Assembly (NCBI GenBank): GCA_035709005.1 | Contig: DASTFB010000071.1 | Span: 147,240 to 211,239 of the forward strand | Length of the DNA stretch: 64,000 nucleotides | Direction: 5' to 3' | DNA from: Candidatus Methylomirabilota bacterium | GTDB lineage: Bacteria > Methylomirabilota > Methylomirabilia > Rokubacteriales > CSP1-6 | Program-made: the position numbers and the translations under genes | The notes under the pieces: model-generated | Databases searched by the model: none | What the model was told of the DNA's origin: nothing | The model's input: the letters and a program-made list of their open reading frames with translations, nothing else | In this document: in pieces, positions 18,096 through 26,799 of the stretch | How positions within the stretch are numbered: the stretch's first letter is position 1 | How the letters are laid out: each line of letters starts with the position of its first letter

Positions 18096-19099
18096 TGGCC
18101 GAACCCGCGCGCCTGCGCGCCCTCGTCGACCGCTTCAGCGAGCTGACCGTCGTCGTCGTCGGCGACCTCATCGAAGATGAGTACCTGATCGGCAAGCCGG
18201 GGCGGATCTCGAGGGAAGCCCCGGTGATCATCCTGAAGTTCACCGAGCGCGATGTCCGCCTGGGGGGCGCCGCCAATGCGGCGAACAACATCCGGGCCCT
18301 GGGCGCCCGCGTGGTGCCGGTCGGCGTGATCGGCCGGGACCGCGCCGGCGAGGAGCTCGTCGCGCTCTTCCACGCGGCGGGCGTGCCGACCGACGGGCTC
18401 GTCATCGAGGCGGGACGCCCCACCCCGGTGAAGACGCGGATCATGGCCGGCGGCTATCAGGCGACCCGTCAGCAAGTGGTCCGGTTGGATCGTGAGCCCA
18501 CCGAGGAGCTGAACCCGACGACGGAGGACGACCTGCTCGGCCGGCTCACCTCGCTGGCCGGCCGCGCCGACGCCATCGTGCTCTCCGACTACGGCTATGG
18601 CACCTTGAGCCCGCGGCTGTACGAGCGCATCCGCGCGCTCGCCCGCCGCGGGAACATCATCACCACGGCCGACAGCCGGTACGACCTGCCGAGCTTCGCC
18701 GGGGTGACGGCGGCGACGCCCAACGAGGCCGAGCTGGCCGAGCTGACCGCTACGGCGGTGGACGACGAGCGCAGCCTGGAGAAGGCGGGCCGGCAGCTGC
18801 TGGAGCGGCTGGACGCCCGGATGCTGCTGGTGACGCGAGGCAGCCAGGGGCTCGCGCTACTCGAACGGGACGGCGCGACGACGTGCATCCCCATCTTCGG
18901 TAGCGACGAGATCGCCGACGTCACCGGGGCCGGGGACACGGTGATCAGCGCCTTCACCGTGGCCCTCGCCGCCGGCGGCTCGCCGGTGGAGGCGGCGACC
19001 CTGGCCAACATGGCCGGGGGCCTGGTCGTCATGAAGCGCGGTACGGCGACGGTGGCGCGCGCCGAGCTGGTGCAGGCGCTCGGCTCCGGCGCCGCGTGA
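18095..19099 (+). CDS. rfaE1: D-glycero-beta-D-manno-heptose-7-phosphate kinase (RfaE domain I)
   Basis: PfkB/ribokinase-family kinase that makes heptose 1,7-bisphosphate. The ATG at 18095 gives 334 residues. The RLGGAANAANNIRALG substrate motif is near residue 55, and DVTGAGDTVISAF with the catalytic Asp near residue 280. In many bacteria this is the N-terminal half of bifunctional HldE; here kinase and adenylyltransferase are separate adjacent genes. Confidence 0.92.
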   Translation: MAEPARLRALVDRFSELTVVVVGDLIEDEYLIGKPGRISREAPVIILKFTERDVRLGGAANAANNIRALGARVVPVGVIGRDRAGEELVALFHAAGVPTDGLVIEAGRPTPVKTRIMAGGYQATRQQVVRLDREPTEELNPTTEDDLLGRLTSLAGRADAIVLSDYGYGTLSPRLYERIRALARRGNIITTADSRYDLPSFAGVTAATPNEAELAELTATAVDDERSLEKAGRQLLERLDARMLLVTRGSQGLALLERDGATTCIPIFGSDEIADVTGAGDTVISAFTVALAAGGSPVEAATLANMAGGLVVMKRGTATVARAELVQALGSGAA

Positions 19100-19103
19100 G
19101 CCC

Positions 19104-19571
19104 TTGCTGACGGTCGACGAGGCCGCCGCGCTGGCCGACCGGCTGCGCGCCGCCGGCAAGCGGATCGTCCTCACCAACGGCTGCTTCGATCTGCTCCACG
19201 TGGGGCACGTTCGGTATCTGCGCGAAGCCCGGGCCCTCGGCGACGTGCTCTTCGTCGGGCTCAACTCCGACGCCGCTGTCCGGCGGCTCAAGGGGCCGGG
19301 GCGTCCGCTCCTGCCCAGCGCCGAGCGGGCCGAGATCTTGACCGCCCTGCGCGCCGTCGACCACGTGGTGCTCTTCGACGACGACACCGCCGACCGGCTG
19401 GTGACCCGCCTGCGCCCGCACGTGCACGCCAAAGGCACGGACTACACGCCGGAGTCCGTGCCCGAGGAGGCCAGCGTGCGGGCCGTCGGAGGACGTGTGG
19501 TCATCGCCGGCGATCCGAAGACTCACTCGACGCGCGACGTCATCGCGCTCATCCGCGAGCGCTTCGCCTGA
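19104..19571 (+). CDS. rfaE2: D-glycero-beta-D-manno-heptose 1-phosphate adenylyltransferase (RfaE domain II)
   Basis: Nucleotidyltransferase that makes ADP-D,D-heptose. The 155-residue product starts at TTG, 4 bases after rfaE1, and carries NGCFDLLHVGHVRYL (HxGH motif, about residues 26-40) and KGTDYTPESVPEEASV. It corresponds to the C-terminal half of HldE. It is followed 12 bases later by waaC, which uses the end product of the pathway. Confidence 0.92.
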   Translation: MLTVDEAAALADRLRAAGKRIVLTNGCFDLLHVGHVRYLREARALGDVLFVGLNSDAAVRRLKGPGRPLLPSAERAEILTALRAVDHVVLFDDDTADRLVTRLRPHVHAKGTDYTPESVPEEASVRAVGGRVVIAGDPKTHSTRDVIALIRERFA

Positions 19572-19583
19572 GAGCCGCTTCCC

Positions 19584-20582
19584 GTGAACGTGGCCCTCGT
19601 CAAGCTTTCCTCGCTGGGCGACGTCGTGCACGCGCTGCCGGTGGCGGCGACGCTGCGCGCCCGTCTGCCCGACGCGCGGCTGACCTGGATCGCCGAGCGG
19701 CGGGAGGCCGAGGTCCTCGCCGGGCACCCCGCGCTGGACGAAGTCGTGACCGTCGACACGCGCGGCTGGCGACGGTCGCGCTCGCCCGCGGCCCTGGCCG
19801 GGACGGCCCGGGCCCTGCGGGCTCTGGCGCGGCGGCTGGCCCAGGCCCGCTTCGACGCGGCGCTGGATCTGCAGGGGCTGATCAAGAGCGGGATCCTGGT
19901 CGGGCTCACCCGCGCGCCACTGCGGATCGGCTTCGATGCCCGGAGCTGCCGCGAGCCCCTCGGCGCGCTGTTCACGAACCGGCGGGTGGAGCGGCCACGC
20001 GGCGTCCACGTGGTGGAGCAGTACCTGGCCCTGACCGGCCCGCTGGGGATCGCCGAGCCGGTCCGTGACTTCCGGCTTCCCTCTGACCCCGCCGCCGAGT
20101 CCAGTATCGACGAGCTCTTCGGAGCCACCGGCATGAAGCCCCGCGACCGCGTGGTAGTGGTCAACCCCGGGGCGGGTCGGCCAACCAAGCGGTGGCCGGT
20201 CGAACGCTTCCGCGCTCTCGCCGCGCACCTGGCCGGTCAGGCGGGTGCGCACGTGCTCGTGGTGTGGGGCCCGGGCGAGGAATCGCTGGCGTCGGCGATC
20301 GCGCGACCGCCGGCCGGCCGCGTCGTGCTGGGTCCGCCCACGAGTCTGGTCCAGCTGATCGCGGTTCTGCGGCGGGCGAGCCTGCTCGTGGCGGCGGACA
20401 CCGGCCCGCTTCATCTGGCTGCCGCGCTGGGCACGCCGTGCCTGGGTCTCTACGGGCCGACCGACCCCACACGCAACGGCCCCTACGGCTCCGGCCACCG
20501 GACCCTGCGCGCACCGGACGGCCAGATGACGTCGATCGACGTGGCGCCCGTCTTTCAGGCCGCGTTGGAGCTGCTCGCCTGA
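19584..20582 (+). CDS. waaC: LPS heptosyltransferase I (GT9)
   Basis: Transfers the first heptose onto Kdo. The 332-residue protein starts at GTG with VALVKLSSLGDVVHALPVA, the WaaC N-terminal motif, followed by WIAERREAEVLAGHPALDEV. The donor site ADTGPLHLAAALGTPCLGLY is followed by GPTDPTRNGPYG. It lacks the Cys-rich WaaF tail. It is likely the last gene of the ADP-heptose group, since a G-rich hairpin follows. Confidence 0.91.
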   Translation: MNVALVKLSSLGDVVHALPVAATLRARLPDARLTWIAERREAEVLAGHPALDEVVTVDTRGWRRSRSPAALAGTARALRALARRLAQARFDAALDLQGLIKSGILVGLTRAPLRIGFDARSCREPLGALFTNRRVERPRGVHVVEQYLALTGPLGIAEPVRDFRLPSDPAAESSIDELFGATGMKPRDRVVVVNPGAGRPTKRWPVERFRALAAHLAGQAGAHVLVVWGPGEESLASAIARPPAGRVVLGPPTSLVQLIAVLRRASLLVAADTGPLHLAAALGTPCLGLYGPTDPTRNGPYGSGHRTLRAPDGQMTSIDVAPVFQAALELLA

Positions 20583-20646
20583 TGGATCGCGGTGGCTCGA
20601 GCGCCGGCCCCGAAACCGGTGTGGCACGCGGCGCGAGCGGGGAGGT

Positions 20647-20675
20647 TTGGAGGGGGCGGCCTCTGCCCCCTCCAA
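20647..20675 (+). terminator. Strong GC hairpin between waaC and the GT2 gene
   Basis: Perfect 11-bp inverted repeat TTGGAGGGGGC (20647-20657), loop GGCCTCT, GCCCCCTCCAA (20665-20675). A second hairpin GCGCGCC-TCAAA-GGCGCGC follows at 20692-20710. No T-run follows either, so intrinsic termination is uncertain. The structures lie in the 130-base gap just before the next start codon and could also mask its translation. Confidence 0.5.
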
Positions 20676-20712
20676 CTTCTTGGTGGGGCCGGCGCGCCTC
20701 AAAGGCGCGCGC

Positions 20713-21468
20713 GTGAATCGCCCCCTCCGAATATCGGTCACCGTCATCACGCTCGACGAGGCCGAGCGCCTGCGCTCGTGTCTGGAGAGCGCGGCCTGGG
20801 CGGACGAGATCGTCGTGGTCGACGCCGAGTCCCGCGACAAGACCCCGCAGATCGCCCGGGAGTTCACCGAGCGGGTCATCATCCGGCCCTGGCCCGGGTT
20901 CGCCGCGCAGAAGAACTTCGCCCTCGACCAGGCCACCGGCGACTGGGTGCTGTCGCTCGACGCCGACGAGGAGGTCTCGTCCGAGCTCCGGGACGAGATC
21001 CAGCGGGTGCTGGCCCGGCCCTGCACGGTCGACGCGTACGCGATCCCTCGGAAGAACATCTTCTGGGGCCGGTGGGTCCGCCACGGTGGCCTCTATCCCG
21101 ACTGGCAAGTCCGCCTGGTCCGCCGGGGCCGGGCCCGCTTCGTGCCCCGGGCCGTGCACGAGTCGGTGCAGGTGGACGGCCGGGTCGCCCGCTTGACAAG
21201 CCCCTTGCTGCACCGCAGCTATCGCGACGTGTCCGACTTCCTGGTCCGGGCCGATCGCTACTCCACCCTGGCCGCTGAGGACTGGCTGCGCAGCGGACGC
21301 CGGGTCCGTCCGATCGACCTCGTGCTCCGCCCGCTCGGACGGTTCGTCGGGATGTACATCCTCCGCCTCGGGGCGCTGGACGGGTGGAGAGGACTTCTGC
21401 TGGCGACGCTCTACGCGTACTATGTGGGCATGCGATCGGCCAAGGCACTGGAGCAGGCGAGGCGGTGA
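20713..21468 (+). CDS. Glycosyltransferase family 2, WaaE/KdtX-like
   Basis: GT-A fold transferase of 251 residues, probably modifying the LPS inner core. The GTG at 20713 is chosen because the region upstream is occupied by two hairpins and RISVTVITLDEAERLRSCL is the normal GT2 N-terminus. The DxD-like motif is in VLSLDADEEVSSELRDEI. FVPRAVHESVQVDGRV and the C-terminal hydrophobic YILRLGALDGWRGLLLATLY are typical of the WaaE (beta-1,4-glucosyltransferase) group. It overlaps trpS by 4 bases. Confidence 0.85.
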   Translation: MNRPLRISVTVITLDEAERLRSCLESAAWADEIVVVDAESRDKTPQIAREFTERVIIRPWPGFAAQKNFALDQATGDWVLSLDADEEVSSELRDEIQRVLARPCTVDAYAIPRKNIFWGRWVRHGGLYPDWQVRLVRRGRARFVPRAVHESVQVDGRVARLTSPLLHRSYRDVSDFLVRADRYSTLAAEDWLRSGRRVRPIDLVLRPLGRFVGMYILRLGALDGWRGLLLATLYAYYVGMRSAKALEQARR

Positions 21469-22454
21469 CCATCAAGGAACGCGTGCTGTCGGGCATGCGT
21501 CCAACCGGCAAGCTCCACCTCGGCAATTATCTGGGGGCCCTCGACAACTGGGTCCGGCTTCAAGAGGATCACGAGGGCTTCTTCTTCGTGGCCAACTGGC
21601 ACGCGCTGACGACCGACGCCGAGGACGTCCGCGACATTCCCGCCAACACCGTGGAGATGGTGGCCGACTGGCTGGGGGCGGGCCTGGATCCCGCGCGCTG
21701 CACGATGTTCGTGCAGTCGCTGGTTCCCGAGCACGCCGAGCTGCACCTGCTGTTCTCCATGATCACGCCACTGGGCTGGCTCGAGCGGGTGCCGACGTAC
21801 AAGGAAATGGTGGAGCAGCTGGGGATCGAGTCCCCCTCCTACGGGTTGCTCGGCTATCCGCTGCTACAGGCCGCCGACATTCTCATGTACAAGCCGCGCT
21901 GGGTGCCGGTCGGGATCGACCAGGTGCCCCACGTCGAGCTCACCCGCGAGGTCGCCCGGCGGTTCAACCACACCTTCGGTGAAGTGTTCCCCGAGCCCCA
22001 GGCCAAGCTCACGGAGATTCCCAAGGTGCCCGGCACCGACGGGCGGAAGATGTCCAAGTCCTACGGCAACGCCATCTACCTGTCCGACCCCGCAGAGGTG
22101 GTCCGAGCCAAGATCCGGCCGATGGTGACGGACCCCGCCCGCAAGCGGCGCTCGGATCCCGGCAATCCCGACGTGTGCCCGGTCTTCGACCTGCACCGTA
22201 TCTTCACGCCACCGACCGATCGCGAGTGGGCGGCCACCGGCTGCCGCACCGCCGGGATCGGCTGCCTGGACTGCAAGGCCAAGTTGCTCGAGCATCTGGA
22301 GCCGGCCCTGGCCCCCATCCGGGAGCGGCGACAGGCGTTCGCCGAGAAGCCCGGCATGATCGTGGACATCTTGCGCGACGGCTCGGCCCGGGCGCGTCGG
22401 GTGGCCCAGGCGACCATGGAGCAGGTGCACCAGGTGGTGACCATCACGCCATGA
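21465..22454 (+). CDS. trpS: Tryptophan--tRNA ligase
   Basis: Class I aminoacyl-tRNA synthetase charging tRNA-Trp. The GTG at 21465 gives 329 residues, the usual size. The HIGH-type motif is TGKLHLGNYLGAL (about residues 14-26) and the KMSKS motif is GRKMSKSYGN (about 193-202). The C-terminus includes CRTAGIGCLDCKAKL, common in this subgroup. It overlaps the GT2 gene by 4 bases and precedes scpA by 10, an arrangement common in many bacteria. Confidence 0.95.
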   Translation: MTIKERVLSGMRPTGKLHLGNYLGALDNWVRLQEDHEGFFFVANWHALTTDAEDVRDIPANTVEMVADWLGAGLDPARCTMFVQSLVPEHAELHLLFSMITPLGWLERVPTYKEMVEQLGIESPSYGLLGYPLLQAADILMYKPRWVPVGIDQVPHVELTREVARRFNHTFGEVFPEPQAKLTEIPKVPGTDGRKMSKSYGNAIYLSDPAEVVRAKIRPMVTDPARKRRSDPGNPDVCPVFDLHRIFTPPTDREWAATGCRTAGIGCLDCKAKLLEHLEPALAPIRERRQAFAEKPGMIVDILRDGSARARRVAQATMEQVHQVVTITP

Positions 22455-22464
22455 GAGGCGCGCC

Positions 22465-23277
22465 ATGACCGAGGCGGCTCCCGCGACGCTCACGTTGCGG
22501 GTGGGACAGTTCGAAGGACCGCTCGATCTCCTGCTGCACCTGTGTCGCACCAACGAGATCGACCTGGCCAACCTGCCGGTGCGAACGATCACCGACCAGT
22601 ATCTCGCCCACCTGGAAGCCATGGAGTTCCAGGACCTGGAAGCGGCCGGCGCCTTCCTGGTGATGGCGGCCACGCTCGTTTACTTGAAGTCGAAGCTGCT
22701 GGTGCCCGCGGACGAGACCGACGAGCAGCTCGACGACGAGGCCCTGGCCCTCCGCCAGGAGCTGGAAGCCCGGTTGCGCGAGTACTCCCGGATCAAGGCC
22801 CTGGGCGCCTGGCTGGGCGAGCGCGAGGCCGAGCAGGCGCTGATCTGGGGGCGTCCGGTGAGCGAGCTTCCCCCGGCCGACGAGGTGCCGCTGGAAGACC
22901 TCAGCGTCCACCTGATCGAACGCGCCTTCAAGCGGCTCGTCGAGGAGCAGGCGCGGCGCAAGCCGCGCGAGGTCCAGGCCGAGCCGATGTCGGTCCTGGA
23001 CCGCATGGGCGAGATCCTGGCCGTGCTGCGGGACACCTGGTCGCTGCTGTTCTCTTCGCTGCTCGGCGCCCAGCGGCCGCCGACGGAAGTGGTGGTGACC
23101 CTGCTGGCCATCCTGGAGCTCGTGCGTCTCGGGAACATCCGCGTGCAACAGACCGAGCTGTTCGGCGACATCGTCATCGAACGACGGTCGGCCGATCCGC
23201 TGGCCCCGAGCGCCGGCTTGGCCGGCGCAATCCATACGGGGGAGGATCCGGAGGACAAGCTTGCCTACACCGATTGA
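22465..23277 (+). CDS. scpA: Segregation and condensation protein A
   Basis: Kleisin subunit that bridges SMC heads in chromosome condensation. The 270-residue protein has the typical N-terminus FEGPLDLLLHLCRTNEIDLA, then AAGAFLVMAATLVYLKSKLL, an acidic linker, and a C-terminal winged helix (VVVTLLAILELVRLGNIRV) ending with an extension. It overlaps scpB by 17 bases. An AGGCGCGCC segment lies just before the ATG. Confidence 0.94.
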   Translation: MTEAAPATLTLRVGQFEGPLDLLLHLCRTNEIDLANLPVRTITDQYLAHLEAMEFQDLEAAGAFLVMAATLVYLKSKLLVPADETDEQLDDEALALRQELEARLREYSRIKALGAWLGEREAEQALIWGRPVSELPPADEVPLEDLSVHLIERAFKRLVEEQARRKPREVQAEPMSVLDRMGEILAVLRDTWSLLFSSLLGAQRPPTEVVVTLLAILELVRLGNIRVQQTELFGDIVIERRSADPLAPSAGLAGAIHTGEDPEDKLAYTD

Positions 23278-23866
23278 CGTCGTCGAGGCCCTGCTCTTCG
23301 CGTCGGACACGCCGCTGGAGGCCGAGCGGATCCGTGAGGTCCTCGATCTGGCCGACGCCGGCGAGGCCCGCGCCCTGGTCGAGGAGCTGCGCACGCGATA
23401 TGCGGCGGCCGACCGGGCTCTCACGATCGTGGAGGTCGGCGGCGGGTACCGGATGGTGACGCGCCCGGAGATCGCGCCCTGGCTGGTGCGCCTGGCTCGC
23501 TCGCGCACGCGGGCGCGCCTCAGCCGTCCCGCGCTCGAGACCCTCGCCATCGTGGCCTATCGTCAGCCCGTGTCCCGACCTGAAGTCGACGCCATCCGCG
23601 GGGTGAACTCCGACGGCGTGCTCGACAACCTCCTCGAGCGCCGGCTCATCCGCATCGGCGGCCGCAAGGAAGCACCGGGCCGGCCCTTCCTCTACGAGAC
23701 CACGCGGGAGTTCCTGGTGGCCTTCGGCCTCCGGGACCTCGGCGATCTGCCCAAGGTCGAGGGCGAGTTGCTGGTGCCCGAGTTGGCGGGAGTCGCCGGC
23801 GATGGCCAAGCTCAGGCTGAACAAGATCCTGGCCCAGGCGGGGCTGGCGTCCCGACGAGCAGCTGA
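23261..23866 (+). CDS. scpB: Segregation and condensation protein B
   Basis: Winged-helix partner of ScpA in the SMC complex. The TTG start gives 201 residues: VVEALLFASDTPLEAERI at the N-terminus and LSRPALETLAIVAYRQPVSR with VNSDGVLDNLLERRLI in the second winged helix. The Gly/Gln-rich tail (about residues 180-201) is overlapped by the following pseudouridine synthase gene for 65 bases, so the true end could be slightly affected by an alternative start of that gene. Confidence 0.92.
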   Translation: MPTPIDVVEALLFASDTPLEAERIREVLDLADAGEARALVEELRTRYAAADRALTIVEVGGGYRMVTRPEIAPWLVRLARSRTRARLSRPALETLAIVAYRQPVSRPEVDAIRGVNSDGVLDNLLERRLIRIGGRKEAPGRPFLYETTREFLVAFGLRDLGDLPKVEGELLVPELAGVAGDGQAQAEQDPGPGGAGVPTSS

Positions 23867-24530
23867 TCGCCTGATCGCCGAGGGGCGCGTCGCCGTCAAC
23901 GGCGTCGCCGCCCGCGAGGTCGGCGCACTGGCCGACCCCGAGGTCGACGCGATCACCGTCGATGGCCGCCCCGTCCCCAGGGCGGAGGCCAAGCGCTACC
24001 TCCTGCTGAACAAGCCGCGGGGCTACGTGACGTCGCGGGCGGATCCGCAGGGACGTCCCGTCGTCACCGATCTCGTCCCGGGCTCCGCTCGCCTGTACCC
24101 GGTCGGCCGTCTCGACGTCGACGTCGAAGGCGCCTTGCTCTTGACCAACGATGGCGCGCTGACGCATCGCCTGTTACATCCCCGCTACGGCGTCCCCCGC
24201 GTCTACGAGGCCGACGTCGCCGGCGCGGTTGCCCGGGCCGAGCTCGATCGGTGGCGACGGGGCGTCCCGCTAGAGGATGGACCGGCCGTGCCTGCCACGG
24301 TGGTCTTGCTCCGGGGCGGGCCGGCCGGCAGCCGGCTGCGCCTGACCTTCACCGAGGGGCGGAAGCACGAGGTGAAACGCTATTGCCAGGCGCTCGGGCA
24401 CCCGGTAGGGCGTCTGCGCCGCATCGCGTTCGGGCCGGTCGCGCTCGGTAACCTGGGCGTCGGTCACTGGCGTCCCCTCACACCGCGCGAGCTGACCGCC
24501 CTTCGCCGGGCGGTGGCCGACGCGCGGTGA
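23802..24530 (+). CDS. RsuA/RluB family ribosomal RNA pseudouridine synthase
   Basis: Isomerises a uridine in rRNA. The 242-residue protein has an S4 RNA-binding domain (LRLNKILAQAGLASRRAAD, about 4-60) and the catalytic domain with GRLDVDVEGALLLTNDG, the catalytic Asp lying in GRLD, then TEGRKHEVKRYCQALGHPV. RluB (23S U2605) is likelier than RsuA from its place after scpB, but the exact target is not certain. It appears to end the transcription unit; a promoter for pheA follows. Confidence 0.92.
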   Translation: MAKLRLNKILAQAGLASRRAADRLIAEGRVAVNGVAAREVGALADPEVDAITVDGRPVPRAEAKRYLLLNKPRGYVTSRADPQGRPVVTDLVPGSARLYPVGRLDVDVEGALLLTNDGALTHRLLHPRYGVPRVYEADVAGAVARAELDRWRRGVPLEDGPAVPATVVLLRGGPAGSRLRLTFTEGRKHEVKRYCQALGHPVGRLRRIAFGPVALGNLGVGHWRPLTPRELTALRRAVADAR

Positions 24531-24552
24531 GTTGGCCGCCGGGCCCGGGCGC

Positions 24553-24582
24553 TTGCGTGGCTCGGAGACGTTAGCCTATAAT
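24553..24582 (+). promoter_or_regulatory. Sigma-70 promoter of the pheA operon
   Basis: TTGCGT (24553-24558), an 18-base spacer and a perfect TATAAT (24577-24582), in the only gap (84 bases) for some distance. Transcription would begin near 24590, about 25 bases before the pheA ATG. It is the best promoter by eye in the window. Confidence 0.7.
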
Positions 24583-24614
24583 GCGCGGTATTCAGTAGAC
24601 GGGCAGGGATCGCT

Positions 24615-25676
24615 ATGAACCTGGACGATTGGCGTTCCAGGATCAACCAACTCGACGACCAAATCCTCCACCTCCTCAACCAGCGCGCCGAGGCCGTCCT
24701 CCGGATCGGAGACCTCAAACGTCGGCAGGATGGACCGTCTTACGTCCCCGAACGCGAGGCGGAGATTCTCGCGCGCCTCGCCGCCGCCAACTCCGGACCC
24801 TGGCCGGTCGCAGCGGTGCGGGCGGTGTGGGTCGAGATCCTCTCCGCGTGCCGGGCCCTGGAAGGACCGCTCACGGTGGGCTTCCTCGGCCCCCAGGCCA
24901 CGTTCACGCACCAGGCCGCGCTCCAGCATTTCGGCACCGCGGCCGCCTACGTGCCCCTGCGCACGGTGGCCGACGTCTTCGAGGACGTCGAGCATGGACG
25001 CCTCGAGTACGGGCTGGTCCCCGTGGAGAACAGCACCGAGGGCGCGGTCAACATCACCCTCGATCGGCTCATCGAGTCCAGCGCCCTCATCTGCGGCGAG
25101 CGCTACCTGCCGATCACCCAACATTTGCTCTCGTCGGCGCCGGGCCTGGAGCAGGTCAAGACCGTCGTGTCCCATCCCCAGGCGCTCGCCCAGTGCCGGG
25201 GCTGGCTGGCCGCCCACCTGTCGGACGTGCCGACCCAGGAGGTCACCTCTACGGCAACGGCCGCCGAGCTGGCGGCCGGGGACGTCACCGTCGCGGCCAT
25301 CGCCTCCGAGCTGGCGGCCCGGCTGTACAACGTCCCCGTGCTGCGCGCGCGGATCGAGGACAACCCCTACAACTCGACCCGCTTCCTGGTGATCGGCCGG
25401 CGCCCGGCGGGCCCCAGCGGACGGGACAAGACCTCCATCCTGTTCGCCATGCGCAATGAGCCTGGTGCGCTCCACCGGGCGCTGGAGCCGTTCGCCGAGC
25501 GGAGCGTCAACCTGACCAAGATCGAGTCACGTCCGGCGAAGCTGCGGACGTGGGAGTACGTCATGTTCGTGGATTTCGAAGGGCACCGCGACACTCCCGT
25601 GGTGGCTGCCGCGCTCGAGGAGATTCGGGCCCGCACGGTGTTCATGAAGATCCTGGGCTCGTACCCAACCGGATAA
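24615..25676 (+). CDS. pheA: Bifunctional chorismate mutase/prephenate dehydratase (P-protein)
   Basis: Makes phenylpyruvate from chorismate for phenylalanine synthesis. The 353-residue protein has an AroQ-type chorismate mutase (1-80, WRSRINQLDDQILHLLNQRA), a prephenate dehydratase domain (about 88-265) with the PVENSTEGAVN and NSTRFLVIGR motifs, and a C-terminal ACT domain with GALHRALEPFAERSVNLTKI and the ESRP sequence associated with Phe feedback. First gene of the aromatic operon; hisC follows after 10 bases. Confidence 0.95.
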   Translation: MNLDDWRSRINQLDDQILHLLNQRAEAVLRIGDLKRRQDGPSYVPEREAEILARLAAANSGPWPVAAVRAVWVEILSACRALEGPLTVGFLGPQATFTHQAALQHFGTAAAYVPLRTVADVFEDVEHGRLEYGLVPVENSTEGAVNITLDRLIESSALICGERYLPITQHLLSSAPGLEQVKTVVSHPQALAQCRGWLAAHLSDVPTQEVTSTATAAELAAGDVTVAAIASELAARLYNVPVLRARIEDNPYNSTRFLVIGRRPAGPSGRDKTSILFAMRNEPGALHRALEPFAERSVNLTKIESRPAKLRTWEYVMFVDFEGHRDTPVVAAALEEIRARTVFMKILGSYPTG

Positions 25677-25686
25677 GGAGACTGCA

Positions 25687-26799
25687 TTGACCACGCAGTG
25701 GGAGTCGCTGGCCAACGAGCACATCCTGGGGATCGCCCCCTACGAGCCCGGCAAGCCGATCGAGGAGCTGGAACGAGAGCTGGGGATCTCGGACGCCATC
25801 AAGCTGGCCTCCAACGAGAACCCCCTGGCCCCCTCTCCCCGAGTCCAGAAGGCGCTCGTCGCCGCGCTCACCACGCTGAACCGCTACCCGGACGGCAGCG
25901 GGTTCTATCTGCGGACGGCCCTGGCCAAGAAGCACGGCGTCACACCGGAGCAGATCATCCTGGGGAACGGCTCCAACGAGCTCATCGAGCTGCTCGTCCG
26001 GACGTTCCTCAAACCGGGGGACGAGGCCATCGTCCCCCATCCTTCCTTTGTCGTCTATCCGATGATCGTGCAGGCCGCGGGCGGGATCCGCGTGATGGTC
26101 ATGCTCAAGGACTATCGCCTCGACCTGGAGGCCATGGCCCGGGCCACCACCGCCCTCACCAAGCTCGTGTTCATCGCCAACCCCAACAACCCCACGGCGA
26201 CGATCGTCACCGCCGACGAGGTCGAGCACTTCATGGGCCGGATCTCGGAACGGACGATCGTGGTCTTCGACGAGGCCTACATCGAGTTCGCGCTCGGCCC
26301 CGATTTCCCGGACACCCTCAACTACATCCGGCAGGGGCGGAGAGTCATCGTCCTGCGAACGTTCTCCAAGGCCAACAGCCTGGCCGGCCTCCGGGTGGGC
26401 TACGGCATCGCCGATGCCGACGCCACGGCGCTGATGAACCGCATCCGCCAGCCGTTCAACGTGAACTCGCTGGCCCAGGCGGCCGCGCTGGCGGCCCTGG
26501 ACGACGACGCGCACGTGCAGGAATGCGTGCGCATGATCGAGGCGGGCCGGCGCGAGCTGGGCGCGGAGTTCACGGCCCTCGGGCTCAAGTACGTGCCCTC
26601 GCGGGCGAACTTCATTCTCGTCGACGTCGGGCGGAGCGCCGCCGAGATCTATCAAAAGCTGCTGCACCAGGGCGTCATCGTCCGGCCGCTCACGTCCTTC
26701 GGCATGGAGAGCACCCTGCGCATCACGGTCGGCACACCCGAAGAGAACCGCCGCCTCGTCAAGGCGCTCCGCGCGGTGCTCCGGAAGACTCCCGCGTGA
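25687..26799 (+). CDS. hisC: Histidinol-phosphate/aromatic aminotransferase family protein
   Basis: PLP-dependent class I/II aminotransferase of 370 residues. The TTG start at 25687 is supported by AAGGAG at 25675-25680. The PLP-lysine lies in TFSKANSLAGLRVGYG, and LASNENPLAPSPRVQKAL and GNGSNELIELLVRTFL are HisC motifs. No other his gene is near; it sits between pheA and tyrA, so it probably transaminates phenylpyruvate and hydroxyphenylpyruvate as well as or instead of histidinol phosphate. That role is inferred from context. Confidence 0.9.
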   Translation: MTTQWESLANEHILGIAPYEPGKPIEELERELGISDAIKLASNENPLAPSPRVQKALVAALTTLNRYPDGSGFYLRTALAKKHGVTPEQIILGNGSNELIELLVRTFLKPGDEAIVPHPSFVVYPMIVQAAGGIRVMVMLKDYRLDLEAMARATTALTKLVFIANPNNPTATIVTADEVEHFMGRISERTIVVFDEAYIEFALGPDFPDTLNYIRQGRRVIVLRTFSKANSLAGLRVGYGIADADATALMNRIRQPFNVNSLAQAAALAALDDDAHVQECVRMIEAGRRELGAEFTALGLKYVPSRANFILVDVGRSAAEIYQKLLHQGVIVRPLTSFGMESTLRITVGTPEENRRLVKALRAVLRKTPA

